A stretch of DNA of 64,000 nucleotides from Atopsyche davidsoni (taxonomy: Eukaryota > Arthropoda > Insecta > Trichoptera > Hydrobiosidae): assembly GCA_022113835.1 (NCBI GenBank), contig JAILWY010000027.1:4590501-4654500 (forward strand), given 5' to 3'. The notes under the pieces were generated by a model that was given only the letters and a program-made list of their open reading frames with translations, was not told the DNA's origin and ran no database searches. This document shows, piece by piece, positions 48,483 through 61,705 of the stretch. How positions within the stretch are numbered: the first letter of the stretch is position 1; each line of letters begins with the position of its first letter. The position numbers and the translations under genes were made by a program.

Positions 48483-50195
48483 TCACATTGCACGATAAGG
48501 GCCCTGAGACTTGAGATACTGTATCACGAGGGATGGGCCAGAAGATACCACCTCGGAAGGGATGGACGTGAGGGGACAGTTTTCTATGCTCATGATCTGC
48601 AATCCCACACACAGTGCTAGCTCGAATGGGAGATTGAAGAGATTGGGATTGTCATTTAAATATAAGGACTCTAAGTTCTCTAGAGTGCCAATCTCTTCGG
48701 GAAGAAACTGCAAATTGTTCTCTCCCACTCCCAAGTAAATGAGGCTCGTGAGATGACCGATAGTGCGGGGTAGAGTGGTGAGTTGATTGGACTGAATGAT
48801 GAGGCGCTGCAATTCTCTCAGGAAGCCGATCTCATTGGGAAGAGTTTCCAATTTGTTCTCCTCTAGATCCAGCACTCGTAGCTTTCGGAGGTTTCCAATG
48901 CTCGCGGGTATTCGCCTCAAGAGATTATTGGAGAGAATTAAAACTTCCAAGTTATACAAACAGTGAATCTCGTCCGAAAGCTTTGTTAGTTGATTGGTTC
49001 CAAGATTTAGCTCCACCATCTGTTCCCAAGTGCCAATGTCCAAGGGAAGGGAAGTCAGTGAGTTCTCTTTCATGTTAAGTTTTGTCAATTTTTCTGCTCT
49101 TGAGAATATTCCGTAAGGTATTTTATCGATTTGGTTATGTTCCAAATTAATGGAGTACGCGTTGGTGAACTGGCCTGGTCCTCCAATAGGGTAGCTAACA
49201 AAAGCATTTCGAGACAGTGTGATACTCGATAACTGCTTGAGTCGGGACAAGAGGCCGTCAGGTAATTGGCTTATCGCATTTCCTTCCACATTAAATTCAT
49301 CCATGTGTACACAATTACTTAAGGTATGGGGAAGTGCAGTGAGGCGGTTGTAGCGAAGTCCCAAGCGATTCAGTGACTGCAAGTTCCCGATTGTTTCTGG
49401 AATATCCAAGAGCTCGTTGTGTTGGAGATCTAGGGTGAGTAAGTTCACACAGTTGCCAATCTCTTCCGGCAAGTGTTCTAAATGGTTATGTGATACGTCA
49501 CAGGTCACAAGGTTAACCAGTTTACCTATTCCAGAGGACAGCTCTTTGATTTTATTTTCCCTGAGACTTAGCATAGTGAGATTGGTCAAATGTTGTATAC
49601 CGTCCCCCACCATGCGCACCCTGTTGAAACGGAGGAAAAGTGTGGAGAGAGAGGTGAGCTTGTAGACCACTTCAGGGATGTCACTGAGTTTATTGTGCCG
49701 CAAATCCAACACCTTGAGAGAAGTCAAGTTGGATAGTGAGTCCGGTAAACTTGTCAGAGAGTTCTCGCTCAAGGCCAGAGTTTGCAACTCTATGAGGCAT
49801 CCTATCTCAGGCGGTAGAGAGACAATTTTGTTTCCATAAAGATAGAGTTCAGACACATTCCTCAGCTCTCTGATGTTAGCAGGAAGAGTGGTGATGGACG
49901 ACTTGCTAAGGTCCAGTCGATGGCTGGACTTCTCCTTGCATTTGCTAAGCTCCTTAATGATGTCGAGGTCAGCTTGAATGGGCTTATTCTTCTTGGTGGT
50001 GGGTTTGGGCTTATTGGACTCAGGATGCTTAACGGTGACGACCTTGGGTCTGGCACCGTCCACTCCCGTAAGGGAAGCGGTGGACAGTTTCTTTTCTTTC
50101 ATGCTATTTTGTCTCTCGCGAGGGCTCACAGCTCCAGCCGGCTCCGCCTCGTCTGCCGCATCTTTAGGTATATCGTCCAAATGTTCTTGGCTCAT
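48483..50195 (-). CDS. Sur-8: Shoc2 / Sur-8 leucine-rich repeat scaffold
   Basis: Scaffold that with PP1 and an active M-Ras/Ras-type GTPase dephosphorylates RAF, promoting RAS-MAPK signalling. It is 570 aa, close to the human protein (582 aa). A charged, lysine-rich N-terminal region (~1-95) precedes a solenoid of about twenty leucine-rich repeats. The solenoid starts [17 protein letters not shown] and ends with the diagnostic C-terminus [12 protein letters not shown]. Repeat landmarks include [28 protein letters not shown] and [19 protein letters not shown]. The whole coding region is one exon. I start at MSQEH because an acceptor (TATATTTGCAG) lies 18 bases upstream; the upstream MKNS extension is intronic. 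The gene is divergent from Mtl. Confidence 0.95.
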   Translation of the reverse strand: MSQEHLDDIPKDAADEAEPAGAVSPRERQNSMKEKKLSTASLTGVDGARPKVVTVKHPESNKPKPTTKKNKPIQADLDIIKELSKCKEKSSHRLDLSKSSITTLPANIRELRNVSELYLYGNKIVSLPPEIGCLIELQTLALSENSLTSLPDSLSNLTSLKVLDLRHNKLSDIPEVVYKLTSLSTLFLRFNRVRMVGDGIQHLTNLTMLSLRENKIKELSSGIGKLVNLVTCDVSHNHLEHLPEEIGNCVNLLTLDLQHNELLDIPETIGNLQSLNRLGLRYNRLTALPHTLSNCVHMDEFNVEGNAISQLPDGLLSRLKQLSSITLSRNAFVSYPIGGPGQFTNAYSINLEHNQIDKIPYGIFSRAEKLTKLNMKENSLTSLPLDIGTWEQMVELNLGTNQLTKLSDEIHCLYNLEVLILSNNLLRRIPASIGNLRKLRVLDLEENKLETLPNEIGFLRELQRLIIQSNQLTTLPRTIGHLTSLIYLGVGENNLQFLPEEIGTLENLESLYLNDNPNLFNLPFELALCVGLQIMSIENCPLTSIPSEVVSSGPSLVIQYLKSQGPYRAM

Positions 50196-50213
50196 ACCGC
50201 TTATTTTAAGTTT

Positions 50214-51538
50214 CTGCAAATATAATGCAGAATTCTTCAATATTTTGGCTCATTCCATTTTTAGGAACGAAACAGGTCGCTCTTATCCAGACGTCATTTA
50301 ATCGATATCAGATATGGATAATGCGGCGCCGTTTAAAATGGTAATATAATGTACAGTGTAAACACTAATGTATCAAATAAATCATAAAATTAATTTTCCA
50401 CTGTCGATTCATGGCTAAATATTAATTGTTAACACTGACTGTATATAAATCGAAAATATTTTCCGTCGTTAGCATCCAATATGACAGATACGTGAATAGG
50501 GTGGATATTTTTACCATAGAGCTCATGAAATTATTCATAGAGCATATCTGTATACCCATAGAGCAGGACTGCCTAAACATTAGTAATATTTTTTTTCATC
50601 TTACTAAAAAACATTAATTCCAAAGCAAATGAGGTAGCAACTATAAAAGCTTAGACACTTAGTTATAGAAATGTTTATTCTATTAGACATGAACATTTAA
50701 TGTTTCATAAATTTAATGTGATAAATTAAAAATAAATGATATTTCAGCGAATATTTTATCATTAAATAATTAATAATAAAAAATATTTATTTAATAAATT
50801 TACTTATAAATAATAATTTAAAAAAAATTTATTAAGAATTATATTATTAATTTATTCAATTACCACTGAAAATTTGTGTATTTTATAGCTCTTGTTTAGT
50901 ACTTATTATAAGTTTATTATAGTTTAATAAAATTAAATTGCCTCAAGGGGTTTATTACAATAAAGGTCATTATTGCCATTAGATAGATTGGCTTTCTATT
51001 ACTGCCAAATATTATTATAGTCTATGCGTGTTGTGTCTTGCTTTGTCGAATAAATTTGTGTTTGCCGATAATTACATTTTACTAATCAATATCGTTTAAT
51101 CCCTCTAGTGTTGTATTAATTTTACACTTTTATAAAGGTATACATAAGTACTGAGTCAAATATTTACTGTGCGATGTATGTATATATAGCGTCACCGCTT
51201 ATTATTGGGGATGGCCAAGCCCTTATGACTGTATTATTAGAATCGTTTGTTTTGATTGATAATTTTTTCAACGAGTTTGTGTCCTTTTAAATAAATGTAA
51301 AAAATTGTACATAAGATAAATCAAACGGAGGTACAAATTTTTTAATAAATAATATTGTTCACGTTTTAAAGTCGGTTTGGTTTTACCATGTGAGAGCGCC
51401 GGTTCATGTTAGAGCTCTAGTGTTATATGTAAATTTAGTTTTTCTCTTTTATATGCTAAGTTTTGGTCTAACTCAATTTTATAAATAAATACTTTGTGCA
51501 TTTTGAACATTTGAAGCTTTATTTTGTTGTTATTTCAG
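50214..51538. other. Divergent Shoc2-Mtl upstream region
   Basis: Both neighbouring coding regions open immediately after splice acceptors, so non-coding first exons and two promoters of opposite direction should lie in this 1.3 kb. A patch GATAATGCGGCGCCGTTTAAAATGG (50316-50340) and a less AT-rich patch near 51380-51420 are the only departures from AT-rich sequence. Confidence 0.35.
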
Positions 51539-52784
51539 ATGTCATCAGGCCGGCCTATAAAATGTGTTGTAGTTGGAGATGGAACTGTAGGAAAAACTTG
51601 TATGCTGATTTCCTACACGACTGATAGTTTTCCCGGAGAATATGTCCCCACAGTGTAAGTGAATATTATTTCATGTTAAAGTCTTTCTCCAAAGTATGTG
51701 GACTATTTCTTCATATGATAAAATAGATTCATATTTGGTTTATATGTTAAATATTAAAAGCATGTGATAGTGATATTTAAGGCACGGTTTTTGTTGAATA
51801 GATTTGACAATTACTCAGCACCCATGGTGGTGGACGGAGTTGCTGTATCTCTAGGCTTGTGGGACACAGCAGGCCAGGAAGATTACGATCGGCTTAGACC
51901 TCTCAGCTACCCTCAAACTGACGTCTTTCTTATTTGTTTCAGTGTTACTAGGTAAATAAAAATACTATTTTATAAATTTATGTATCCTTGCACTAATTTC
52001 TTCTTAAAATTGGTAATTAATAGGTTTTTGATTCACACCAAATGTTTAATTATTTTTTAGTCCCTCATCTTTTGAAAATGTTACCTCAAAATGGTATCCA
52101 GAAATAAAGCACCATTGTCCGGATGCTCCTATGATATTAGTCGGTATGTATAACAAATGTGTTTATACTGTGTGTTTCAGTTATATGTCAAATACTGAAA
52201 AGTTTATACATACATTTTTGTATGAATAAATTTTATTAAACAAATATCTTTGCAGGTACAAAAATAGATCTGCGTGACGATAGAGAAACTCTCAGCCTTC
52301 TTTCTGAGCAAGGACTCTCCCCCCTCAAAAGAGAACAGGGACAAAAATTAGCAAATAAAGTTCGAGCTATAAAGTATATGGAATGTTCTGCGTTGACACA
52401 ACGAGGACTAAAACAGGTATACCTAATAATTATGTCTTCAGTGTAGGTAACTTTATTTGATATGCTAACTTATGTTCAACATTATTTGTAAGCCATTATC
52501 TATCATATTAAATATTGATATTTTGCTATTTACTAACAAATTATATGCATACACATGTCATTTCAAAACTTAAGTTATTATATTTGCTTTAAATTTAAAA
52601 TAAAATTCTCTTTTTGCTATTATAGCTAGATCAATAAGGTTCTAATGCTCTCTGGGTGTGGTTTTTGTAATGAATTCTAGTTGTTGATGCTATTTTTATG
52701 TTGCAGGTATTTGATGAGGCCGTTAGGGCTGTGCTGAGGCCAGAGCCCCAAAAGCGACACCAGAGAAAGTGTGCCCTCATGTAA
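51539..52784 (+). CDS. Mtl: Mig-2-like Rho GTPase
   Basis: Rac-related small GTPase that controls actin-based cell and axon migration at the plasma membrane. Five coding exons: 51539-51654, 51802-51951, 52061-52143, 52256-52416, 52707-52784. They total 588 nt and encode 195 aa, the usual Mtl length. Motifs: P-loop GDGTVGKT, switch I YVPTVFDNYSAP, switch [27 protein letters not shown], and [12 protein letters not shown] polybasic tail precedes the CAAX box [24 protein letters not shown] and [20 protein letters not shown] distinguish Mtl from Rac1. The acceptor TTATTTCAG abuts the ATG, so the 5' UTR is on an upstream exon. X = Met predicts farnesylation by the usual rule; that is inference. Confidence 0.95.
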
Positions 52785-55700
52785 ATAAGTTGCAAACGTG
52801 CTCAGGGGAAATCAAAGCTTGTATCATCCAAGTCAACTCGCGATGATTGAGACGTCTACTTAATAGCGGAGAAGTGGTGAACCGTGGCGAAAGTGACTAC
52901 ATTTCCTTACGGCATTTATAGTTTTAGAGATAAAATACATTTTCAGTCATGTTTGCATTTAAAATGAACAATAATTTGATTAAGCCTTCCCTCTGCAACG
53001 GGGCGCTCTGCGACGTTTCACAGTCATGTGAGATGCTCATCATGCACTCAATCATAAAAAGAACATTGCATGTATTTTTTTACCATATTTACAGATTTTT
53101 CTAAAAAAATATTATAGTATATTAGATGAAGATTATAACTGCCAATTTTTCTATAAAATCTGTACCTAATTTGTAATTTTTATAAAGTAATATATAATTC
53201 TTATTTTTTCTATTATCTAATAATTGCAAATCTAAACATACTGATTATACATTGAGTAAGTAGGCATGTTCCCTTCTCCATCTACATAATATAATATTAA
53301 TTACTTTTAGGATTTCTCGAAATTGCGTTGTCTGATCTGACTTTTAATTATTGTAACATTGAGCTATGCATATCATTGTTGGTAATCGTATTTAATTGCT
53401 GTAAATTTCAACTGGTATAATTTCATAAACTTCATGGCTGATCAGGTTGTCTAGCAATTAATAATTTTTGCTATTATTAAAATTGCATTAATTAATTGCA
53501 TTTTTGCATTAATCATCATCCCAGTTGTAATAACTAATTTTTTTATAAAAAATATTAAGTATTTAGTTATTAGATATGCATGCATTTTTGTGTTTGTTTA
53601 ACTTTTGCGTAATGTTTTGGTTGTCATTAATACAATCCTTGGTTTCTCCTGTATGTGATGTGCCTGACAGGATATCTCCGATTTGAACATTATAAAAAAA
53701 CTATGAGAAGATTGACTATTGAAGATTATTGTGTATAAGCAGATTTTAATGTTGAGCTGTAAGAAACCAAGGACATTGCTAATTAATATTTGATTGATGG
53801 TGCTCTTAAATTGGAAGTATGTAAATAGACTTTTCTGTGAGATACAAGTGTAGAATAAATATAAATGATAATTTTTTATTACCTGCAACGTGAACATACA
53901 TAGTTATTTTCATAGTGGGCGTTGACAAATATTCCAGGGCAATACATACATTGTACAAACCTAATTGTTCATCATTTCAGCCAGCTATACTCGTAGAGAA
54001 TCTCTTACTTTCCGTAATCTCGCAACTGTTTTATTTTATGAACTCGCACAAGTTTTTTTAAGTATTCTTTATATATTTTAGTCATTTGCATTTACCAATA
54101 TTTGTGCCATTTCATTAAATGAGAAATACTGTTTCATTGCGTGTCATACAGTTGGTAATTCGAACTAATAATTTTATGAATATATATTAATAAAAGTATA
54201 TATGTATGTATGTGTATTTTTTTAATAAGTAACCTACATACATTTTACTTTTTTGTTTTGAATTCGATAACTGCTATGTTTTCATTGCCATCATCTTGAA
54301 GTTTCACTTAGGTATATGGAGTCTTAGTATTTGTATGAATTCTTATCTTGTTCCAGTATGATATTCTCTTTCTAGCTGTAAGAAAGAAATCATCTTCCAC
54401 AGGCCTAATCTAGGCATAATACCTCTTGTATGAAATAAATTATATAAAGACATTTAGGGTAAAAATTGTCTATTTACTATATAAACTTTATATTGTGCAA
54501 AATGTATGATTTTTTTTACCAATTAATTACCCTAGCAGTAGTCAAGAGGGTGTGAAAAATTATTTTTATGAACCACCATAGCTTAGTCATCGGCAATACC
54601 GTATAAGTTTTCAGGCCTTTGAACAATCAACGAGCATTATAAATATTTTAGAGTGAAAATCAATTTTATTTATCTAAAGTCTGCCTGAATCGTCAGCAGG
54701 AATGAATGCGGTTAGTCTTATAAAGATTAGTATCTGTAAAGAATATTTTTTACCAAATTAAACCTTTTTATATTTTTTATATTATGTGTAAATTAGTAAT
54801 TAAGACTTTTAAAAAAATATTACTTCACTGTGTAAAAACAAAAACGAATTCATTGTGAAGCACTGTATTTATTATGATATATATATTTTTTGCATATTAT
54901 TTAATTAGTTACAATTGATATATATGTACATATTTATATATAACAAATCGTTATGTTAAAAGTAAGACTCGCTTGTGCACTTTTAAGACATTGAAAATTT
55001 TTGTTAGTCGATGTTGTTTAAAAAAATCTGTAATATAAATATTGCAATTGTAAATTTTTTTATCTTTTGTCTTCAATTTGTGAGATCGCAAAGCTACTAA
55101 AATACAAGTTGCGAGTTTTACTTTTAAACTGATGATATTTGATATTACTGAAGTTTATAAGGTCATGCAAACATCAACTAAGTACTTTATTTCTGTAATA
55201 ACTTTTGATATATTGTATTTGGACACAAGCTAATTTTTTAAGTACGCAAAATATAATGAAGAACCGAATAGTCATTCATGAATATAAAGACTTATAAAAG
55301 CTGAGAAAAGATGCTCATTCAATATAAGATGGTGTCAAAGTATTAGTTTATTATAAGAACTATGCCAAAGTATTAGATTTGTCATTTTTATATTTGACTC
55401 TTTAAAAAATCTTAGCAATCAGTTTGTATATTTATTGTTTCACGCGTGAATTCGACTCTGACGTAATCAATTATGATTGTTTTTTTAAAATTAAATAAGA
55501 TAACCCAATCTGTATATTATGCATTGCAAAAACTGTGCCGAGTATGTTCCCCATTTGGCATGTTTTAATAAAGACAATTATTTAAGTAATTGGAAACATT
55601 AATGTAAGCTTGACTATAAAGTTAACACACGGAAAGCATTATGTAGTATACAAAATGGCTTTTTTACGCCTCATTAATTTATATGTATTTGAAAATAATT

Positions 55701-57365
55701 ATTTTGTATGTCTTTTTTTTTTTAATAATTCTAAGATTTTATTAATGTCCACTAATGACTTACACCATATTTGTATTTAATCTAATTGTCTAAAATTTAG
55801 ATTCACTGTTTCTGTACAATTTACACATTTTACTCACTCATTCGGCCGTTCATATCTGAAGACATCGAACTTTAAAAAAGAAATTAAACTTATAATTTAT
55901 TATTTATCACAGTCGGCAAAAATTATATTTGACCTAACGGGGAGGCGATATACAATAACATCGGTTTGGAATCCTCTTGAATAGAAATTTATTTTTATAC
56001 AACTGTATAAAAATTGTATAAGTTAACTAGCGTAATTAGAGCTCAATTCGTGAATATTAAAGACATTTCATTATTATTATGTAAAGTATACCATTATCAA
56101 CAATAGCGTCACAAAATAAAACTCTGAATAAGCGACTGCCGATATTTGCAATACTGGGTTTTATGGACGGGCTTTGGGCCACATTAAAAATGTCTTTTTA
56201 TAGGTATTCTTGCAATATTGTTATTGGTATGGCATATATTGATTCTTCATATGTTTATACAGTTTTTATGCATTTTAGTGGTATTTTTTTAAATTAGAGT
56301 TTAATTGAGGCAGCTAATCCAAAAATTATAAAAAATGAACAAGTCAACAGTACGAAGAGTAAAAATAATGAAATATATTTATATTAATAATATGATGATA
56401 ATTTTGCAAATAATTGTTTTGATAAAACTGATGCTACTGCTTTCGCATCAAAGTACACGAATCTCATTTTTTTTTTATTTGATAATTTATTTGCTGGACC
56501 TAATTATTTAAAAATTATCAAATCACACGGCGAAATAAGTATTTTGAGTGAATTGTGATTTAATTATCTACAAAATAGGCCCTTTATGCATTTCTCAATG
56601 AATTTTGAAGTTTTAACAAGTTTTTGTATAATTTACCAACCCGGCTTAAAATATAGAAGCAGTTCCATATTATCCTCAGCTAATGAACGGATATCCAGTC
56701 GAGGTTCATGTTTATATGCTACTGAGTTATATATTTAGCTACATGGACTTTATTGCTACTTATTAATATTTTATTTCTGTATACTTTCTCCAAACATTGT
56801 AAGAACATTCTCTAGTCAAAAAACAAATATTCACTTTTAGCTCTTTTGTCTGTTTTTATACTGCCATGGCCGTTTTTGGAATAATATATTTATCTTATAA
56901 ATAAATATGCTTTTCAACTTTTATTTTGTTTCATTATAATTATTACATTTCAGCAAATTCAATAGGATTATTCAATAAAACAGGAAATCTTATTTTAATG
57001 ATTTAATAAATGCTTTCATTACATTAAAAAATATAATTGTAATGTATAAAAAAAATACCCTTATTACTGTATAAATATGAATATTATCTTAATTAATTTA
57101 TCACAATTTAGTATTCTGATGGCACAATATTATCAAAGTTTAAAAACCTGGACCCAACACGTAATAGTTTCTAATTATATAATTTGTTTAAAAGATAATT
57201 GAATATATATCTTTGATTTAACAAAGTTCAACAACAAAGACACAACATGTAAAACTTTCTAATAATATATTTTAGAAGTTTAACTATTTTGTAAGTAGTC
57301 ATCAAAATATGAAGTCATTCCTTATTCTACTATATATGGAAAAATATTATATTTCGTAATATGTC
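52785..57365. other. Mtl-Tes convergent spacer
   Basis: 4.6 kb of AT-rich DNA between two stop codons on opposite strands, containing the 3' UTRs of Mtl and Tes. Several AATAAA words exist on the plus strand (for example near 53855 and 54436). A minus-strand signal (complement of TTTTATT) lies near 56920. No coding segment resembles a known protein, and no repeat of note is visible. Confidence 0.45.
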
Positions 57366-60300
57366 TCAGTTTGTATTTTGAATACAAGCTGCACTACAAA
57401 ATGGCATTTCATTTTTCACAACAAATCTTCCGCTGAGCAAACTCTTATTGCAATTAACGCCAGCGCAGTTAAAGCAATCTCCGTGCCAGTGGAAAGTTGA
57501 CCAAGACACTCCTTGCTGTTCCGGGGCGATCACTTTTTTGCAAGCTTGACATTTTTCCGCATGATACTTATCATAGCACGTCAAACATATTGGCTGTCGT
57601 GTTTTTTCATCCGGAACATACTGCTTTCCAGCGAGAGGAGCATCGCAATGGTAGCAGCAAAAATGGGCCAAATGGAAAAAGCTTCCTTCTGCAGCAGTGT
57701 AAGATCTGGAGAAAATTAACTCATCGCAGGCTGCACATCTCGGTACTTCGAGAGCTTCTGCCAGATCTCGGGCACAGTAGATATCATCCTTGTAGAAGAA
57801 ATACACCAGGTCAGCTAGAAGCTCATCGCATTTGTTACATTTGAAGCAATTAGGATGCCAGTGTGCGTTTTTCCCTGCCCTTTCTGCAGTAACAGCAACG
57901 TCACCGTGATTCAAGGGCAAATTGCAGCGTTTGCAAGGAATGGAGAAATTATCGTAGTCATCGCTTTTTATTTTCAATTCGCCTATATCTAACATCGAGT
58001 CAGCAACCGTTTGATTGTGTAAATGCGGATTATGCGTATAAAGCGGAGTTTTATTTTGCAATCCACTATTTGTGTTCTGTTGCAAAATTGACTCATTTTG
58101 TGGATTTTTATAATCTTGGGTGTTAGTATTTAATGAAGGATTGCGATCCACAGTCGGTCCCACTTTATCAACAGAGAGATCTCCGGGATATGTATTATAA
58201 TTTGGAATAGGCGGAAGATCAGAATCCTGGAATGACCCCTCCATCGGATGCTTGGGAATTTTACCGCTCACTTGCTTACCTGCATGGGGCACATTATTAG
58301 TGGTAGAAATATAGTTAGGATGCATATCTTTAATATTGATCACACCGGTTGGATTATTGACATCTTCAACAGCCGAAGACCAGCTCCAAATTTCGCCATT
58401 GGGACCAAAAATGGTCCCAGACTGAGGATAATCACTGGGAATAAGCTGCTGATTTGGAATGTTGTCGTTGTTGTTTAAAGCATTGGATGAGACGGGCATC
58501 ACTTTGGCTCCTTGAGCCTCAGCGAAGGCGGTTGTCTCGTCTTTGAATTTAGGATTAAGATGGTACTCGTCTCTAAATGTCTTGATTGGAGCGAGGTAAA
58601 CATCACATTCTACGGGCACATTGACCTGCTTGAGATCTTTGAAGAGCCGATCATATATAGGGCCATGCTCCACTGCACTCTTGATTCTGTCTGATTCTAT
58701 GCGCATGAAGTTCAATTTGTCTTTTACAATCCGGCTGAGAATAGGACTTGTATTATAATCTGATATATGAGCAGATTTGTTTACGACATTTCCCATGTTA
58801 TCCAGAACTAAGACCTTATCCGATGCATTATGTGGAACTTGGTTATAGTTGATTCCTTTTCCGAGGCTAGATAGCTTGAGAGGAAGACTATAGGACTTGG
58901 TACCGCCCATTACTGGCTGACTGCCTTCATGACCGATACTTAACACATCTCCTTTTTGTAAGGTGCCTATCCTGACAATGTTTCCCATACCTACAACTCG
59001 GTTTTTGATGTTCAAGATGTATTCCTGCAAGAATAGAAATTAAATTTATTTAAATTTTTTAGACATACTTGAAAATAACACAATTTAAATTAAATGATTG
59101 GGAGGGTTGATTTTACCTGGTGGCTATCTTGCTCTTGTTGTGATTGTGTGTGACAGCAGAGATCACTGCGGATGTCATGTGGAGGGATCTGTCGACGCAG
59201 TTGCTCGCGGCGCCGTGTGGCTCCTCCTGATCCCGCTACCGGAGCCAAAGCATCACCCAGGCATGTCATGTAATCCGACACCTAAAATATCCACACTATA
59301 AAACTAGGAGCTCATAATAAGACTCATATTTCATATATATCGTTTATCAATATAAAATGCATCTCATTTACTGGAACAATGTGTCTGATTTGTGACGATC
59401 AGTAGTAGAATGTGATATTAAGCATTCATTAGTACTATTAATAAATATTTTTATTATTATTCGAAAGATTAATAAAATTCAAAAGATTAGCATGTACCTA
59501 CAGGACTATCAAACACATCATGTATAATTTAAAAATAGATGAGGTGAAGTTTTATCTAAAGGGTGAAGATAATAAGAATGAATGTGCTGCACATAGTATC
59601 CAAATGAATCATCGAATAAGCCACAACAGAAAATAAAATTCCATTTGATGCATCAATTCTATAATAATATAACTAGTTACTAGTCATTACAATAGAAAAA
59701 CAATAAAAGTATACCTGTACTAACATAAATTTGTATTACTTACTATATCCGGAGATGTATTGGGTGGTACCCAATCTAGTTTTACTGGTTCATCTGCGAT
59801 TCCACGAATCTCCATGACAGTGTCTGGAAATAAATAATTACTTTATCAAAGAGCAGTTCTCGATATAAGATTGAAGATTTAATAAATAAGGCCCATCTAT
59901 ATTTATTCACAATTATTTGTTTTTATATTAATACTTTTTGATGAAATATTGTTGGAATTAGGAGACTTCATATGATGAAATAAATTTTGGCTTACTAAAA
60001 GGCATAAATAAAATTTGAGGAATCGTTTCATAAAACGTTGTTATAATACATTTTAAATTCCATCAGCTCTAGGTTTACTTAGCAAAAGGATGTTTACCAA
60101 GTGGTGGTGAAGAAAATGATAAGAGAAAATACAACAAAATAAATTATATTTCCAATAAGCATGCTTCAAATAGTTATCATTGTATTTTTTATGCAAATAG
60201 GAATATTTCCAGGTGCAGTGAAATTTATATATTTTTAAGATTTTATAAATGATTACATTCTTATCAGTATTCTAGGTGATAAGAAAATCGACACAATCAA

Positions 60301-61004
60301 TGTAATTCTACAAGCAAGATAAGGTATATTATGGAAATGTGTGTGTGATGTAATCATTATTTTATTATAAAAATACTAAAACTTAAAAGGAAGTAGATTT
60401 TTACTGATAATATGTAAAAATTGGAGCTTACTGTGGGATTTTTTTGGTCTTGCAGTGCCGAGAAGTTCAAACTGAGCCCATCCTGACATGTCATCATCTT
60501 GGACGTCGTGTACATCTTTGGGACAGTGGCATCCTCGGCAGACCTTCCTCCAGAAGTGTAGGTCCAGACCCGGACAGCTTGGACCTGATTATTAAAAGTA
60601 GAATATTACGGTTACAGTTCATCTAAATCCGAAAGAAACTAATGTATTTATTATATTTAAGTTTATGTTCTAAACGTTTCAACACAAATACATTTTAAAG
60701 TCTATAAATTAATATTTTACCTGTGGAATAACAAGTTTTTTTAAAATCAAATATAGTTATATTTCTACACTCACTATTCTCCCTAAGAAAACAATGAACA
60801 GACAAAGAAATAAATTCAGTGACATGGTCACCGACCTCCTCTGAGGAGAGACACCCGAAGAAGAAGATACATACCACAGGCATTGCACGGTGCTCCTGCT
60901 CCACTATCATGTCCAAGCTTTCCTTTACTAAGCTTTTCTCTCTGACTTTCAAGCTTTGAAAGCCAAGCCGGCGCTTCAGGTGTTTCAATACAAGATTGAG
61001 ACAT
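57366..61004 (-). CDS. Tes: Testin (PET-LIM protein)
   Basis: Cytoskeletal adaptor of focal adhesions and cell contacts. Five coding exons on the minus strand: 61004-60875, 60584-60432, 59823-59744, 59281-59117, 59024-57366. They total 2187 nt and encode 728 aa. The cysteine-rich N-terminal zinc-binding segment (~40-65; CNACG, then [15 protein letters not shown]) and the PET domain (~95-200; [29 protein letters not shown]) are followed by a long Asn/Pro-rich, probably disordered stretch (~230-530). Three C-terminal LIM domains follow ([35 protein letters not shown] with HWHGDCFNC). Human testin is 421 aa; the excess is almost all in the linker. PET plus three LIM without a prenylation motif separates it from Prickle. 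Splice phases agree throughout. Confidence 0.93.
60765..60872 (+). repeat. Dispersed repeat family, copy d
   Basis: In Tes intron 1. It reads CACTATTCTCCCTAAGAAAAC, then GACATGGTCACCGACCTCCTC, TGAGGAGAGACACCCGAAGA and AGAAGA. It is a good match to the right half of copy b (complement) and the right end of copy a. The GAAGAAGAAGA end is directly next to the Tes exon 1 splice donor. Confidence 0.75.
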
Positions 61005-61245
61005 GCTGGTGATTAGGAAGTACCTGCATCAATCACAGCTGAAAGATAACAAACAAGTAATGATTGCATAGCTTTTACCAAGTTGATATATTATAACATT
61101 AGTCAAATACTTACGTGCACAGCCGGCGACGGGACACTTGGAGCAGTTGAAATAAGTGTTGGAGTTTGAAACTGAAAGTTCATGATTGGTCAAGATAGCA
61201 GGCGCAACGCACACACCCAACGCTGAGTGTGCGCTTGTGACTCAT
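61005..61245 (-). other. Tes 5' UTR exons and promoter side
   Basis: On the minus strand, an acceptor TATCTTTCAG (exon start 61038) leads into the 5' UTR of the ATG exon. A donor, GTGCAC|GTAAGT (exon end 61115), marks a non-coding first exon of ~125 bases with GC-richer sequence. The intron between them is only 76 bases. A short open frame beginning MGVCVAPAIL in the first exon could act as an upstream ORF or be chance. Confidence 0.45.
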
Positions 61246-61456
61246 TCATGAAAGGTAAAACGAGTACACGCTCGTAAATACTTGTCTACTTGATTTGTTT
61301 TTGTAGTGGTGCTTGCAAAATGTTGAAAAACTTTTGTTTGCAAATTCAAATGTTACCCGTCGTAAAATAACGCTTTTATTAAAATAAATAATCGCAATAT
61401 TTCATTGAATAATAGAATGAAAAATATTTTAAATTCATATCAAAATCTATTTATTA

Positions 61457-61498
61457 ACCATCATAAAAAAGGTTATTTGTAAAATATTTTATGATGGT
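61457..61498. repeat. 12-bp inverted repeat in Tes-Pfdn6 spacer
   Basis: ACCATCATAAAA (61457-61468) and its perfect complement (61487-61498) flank an 18-base spacer, in the region between the divergent Tes and Pfdn6 transcripts. Confidence 0.8.
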
Positions 61499-61649
61499 AA
61501 GAAAGCGTTAAGACTCCTATTTTGACCATATATTTTGAAAAAAAAATAGAGGAAAATCAAAGGATAAAGAGGCATTGGAAAGAAAGAACTATCGAGAAAT
61601 CGGGAGTACGGCCAAATTAGTAGGTAAAACTGATTCAGAATAAATATGT

Positions 61650-61705
61650 GTTTAGTGAATTGGTCACCTCCTCTGAGGAGAAGAACTTGAAAAAGAAGAC
61701 AAAAT
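61650..61705 (+). repeat. Dispersed repeat family, copy e (short)
   Basis: It reads TTTAGTGAATTGGTCACC, TCCTCTGAGGAGA, then GAAAAAGAAGAC, equal to the right-hand third of copy d. It lies ~250 bases upstream of the Pfdn6 start codon, within the shared Tes-Pfdn6 upstream region. Confidence 0.65.

Noticed and set aside
49417..50301. Several open frames on the plus strand across Shoc2
   Set aside because: They are antisense shadows of the leucine-rich repeat coding region.
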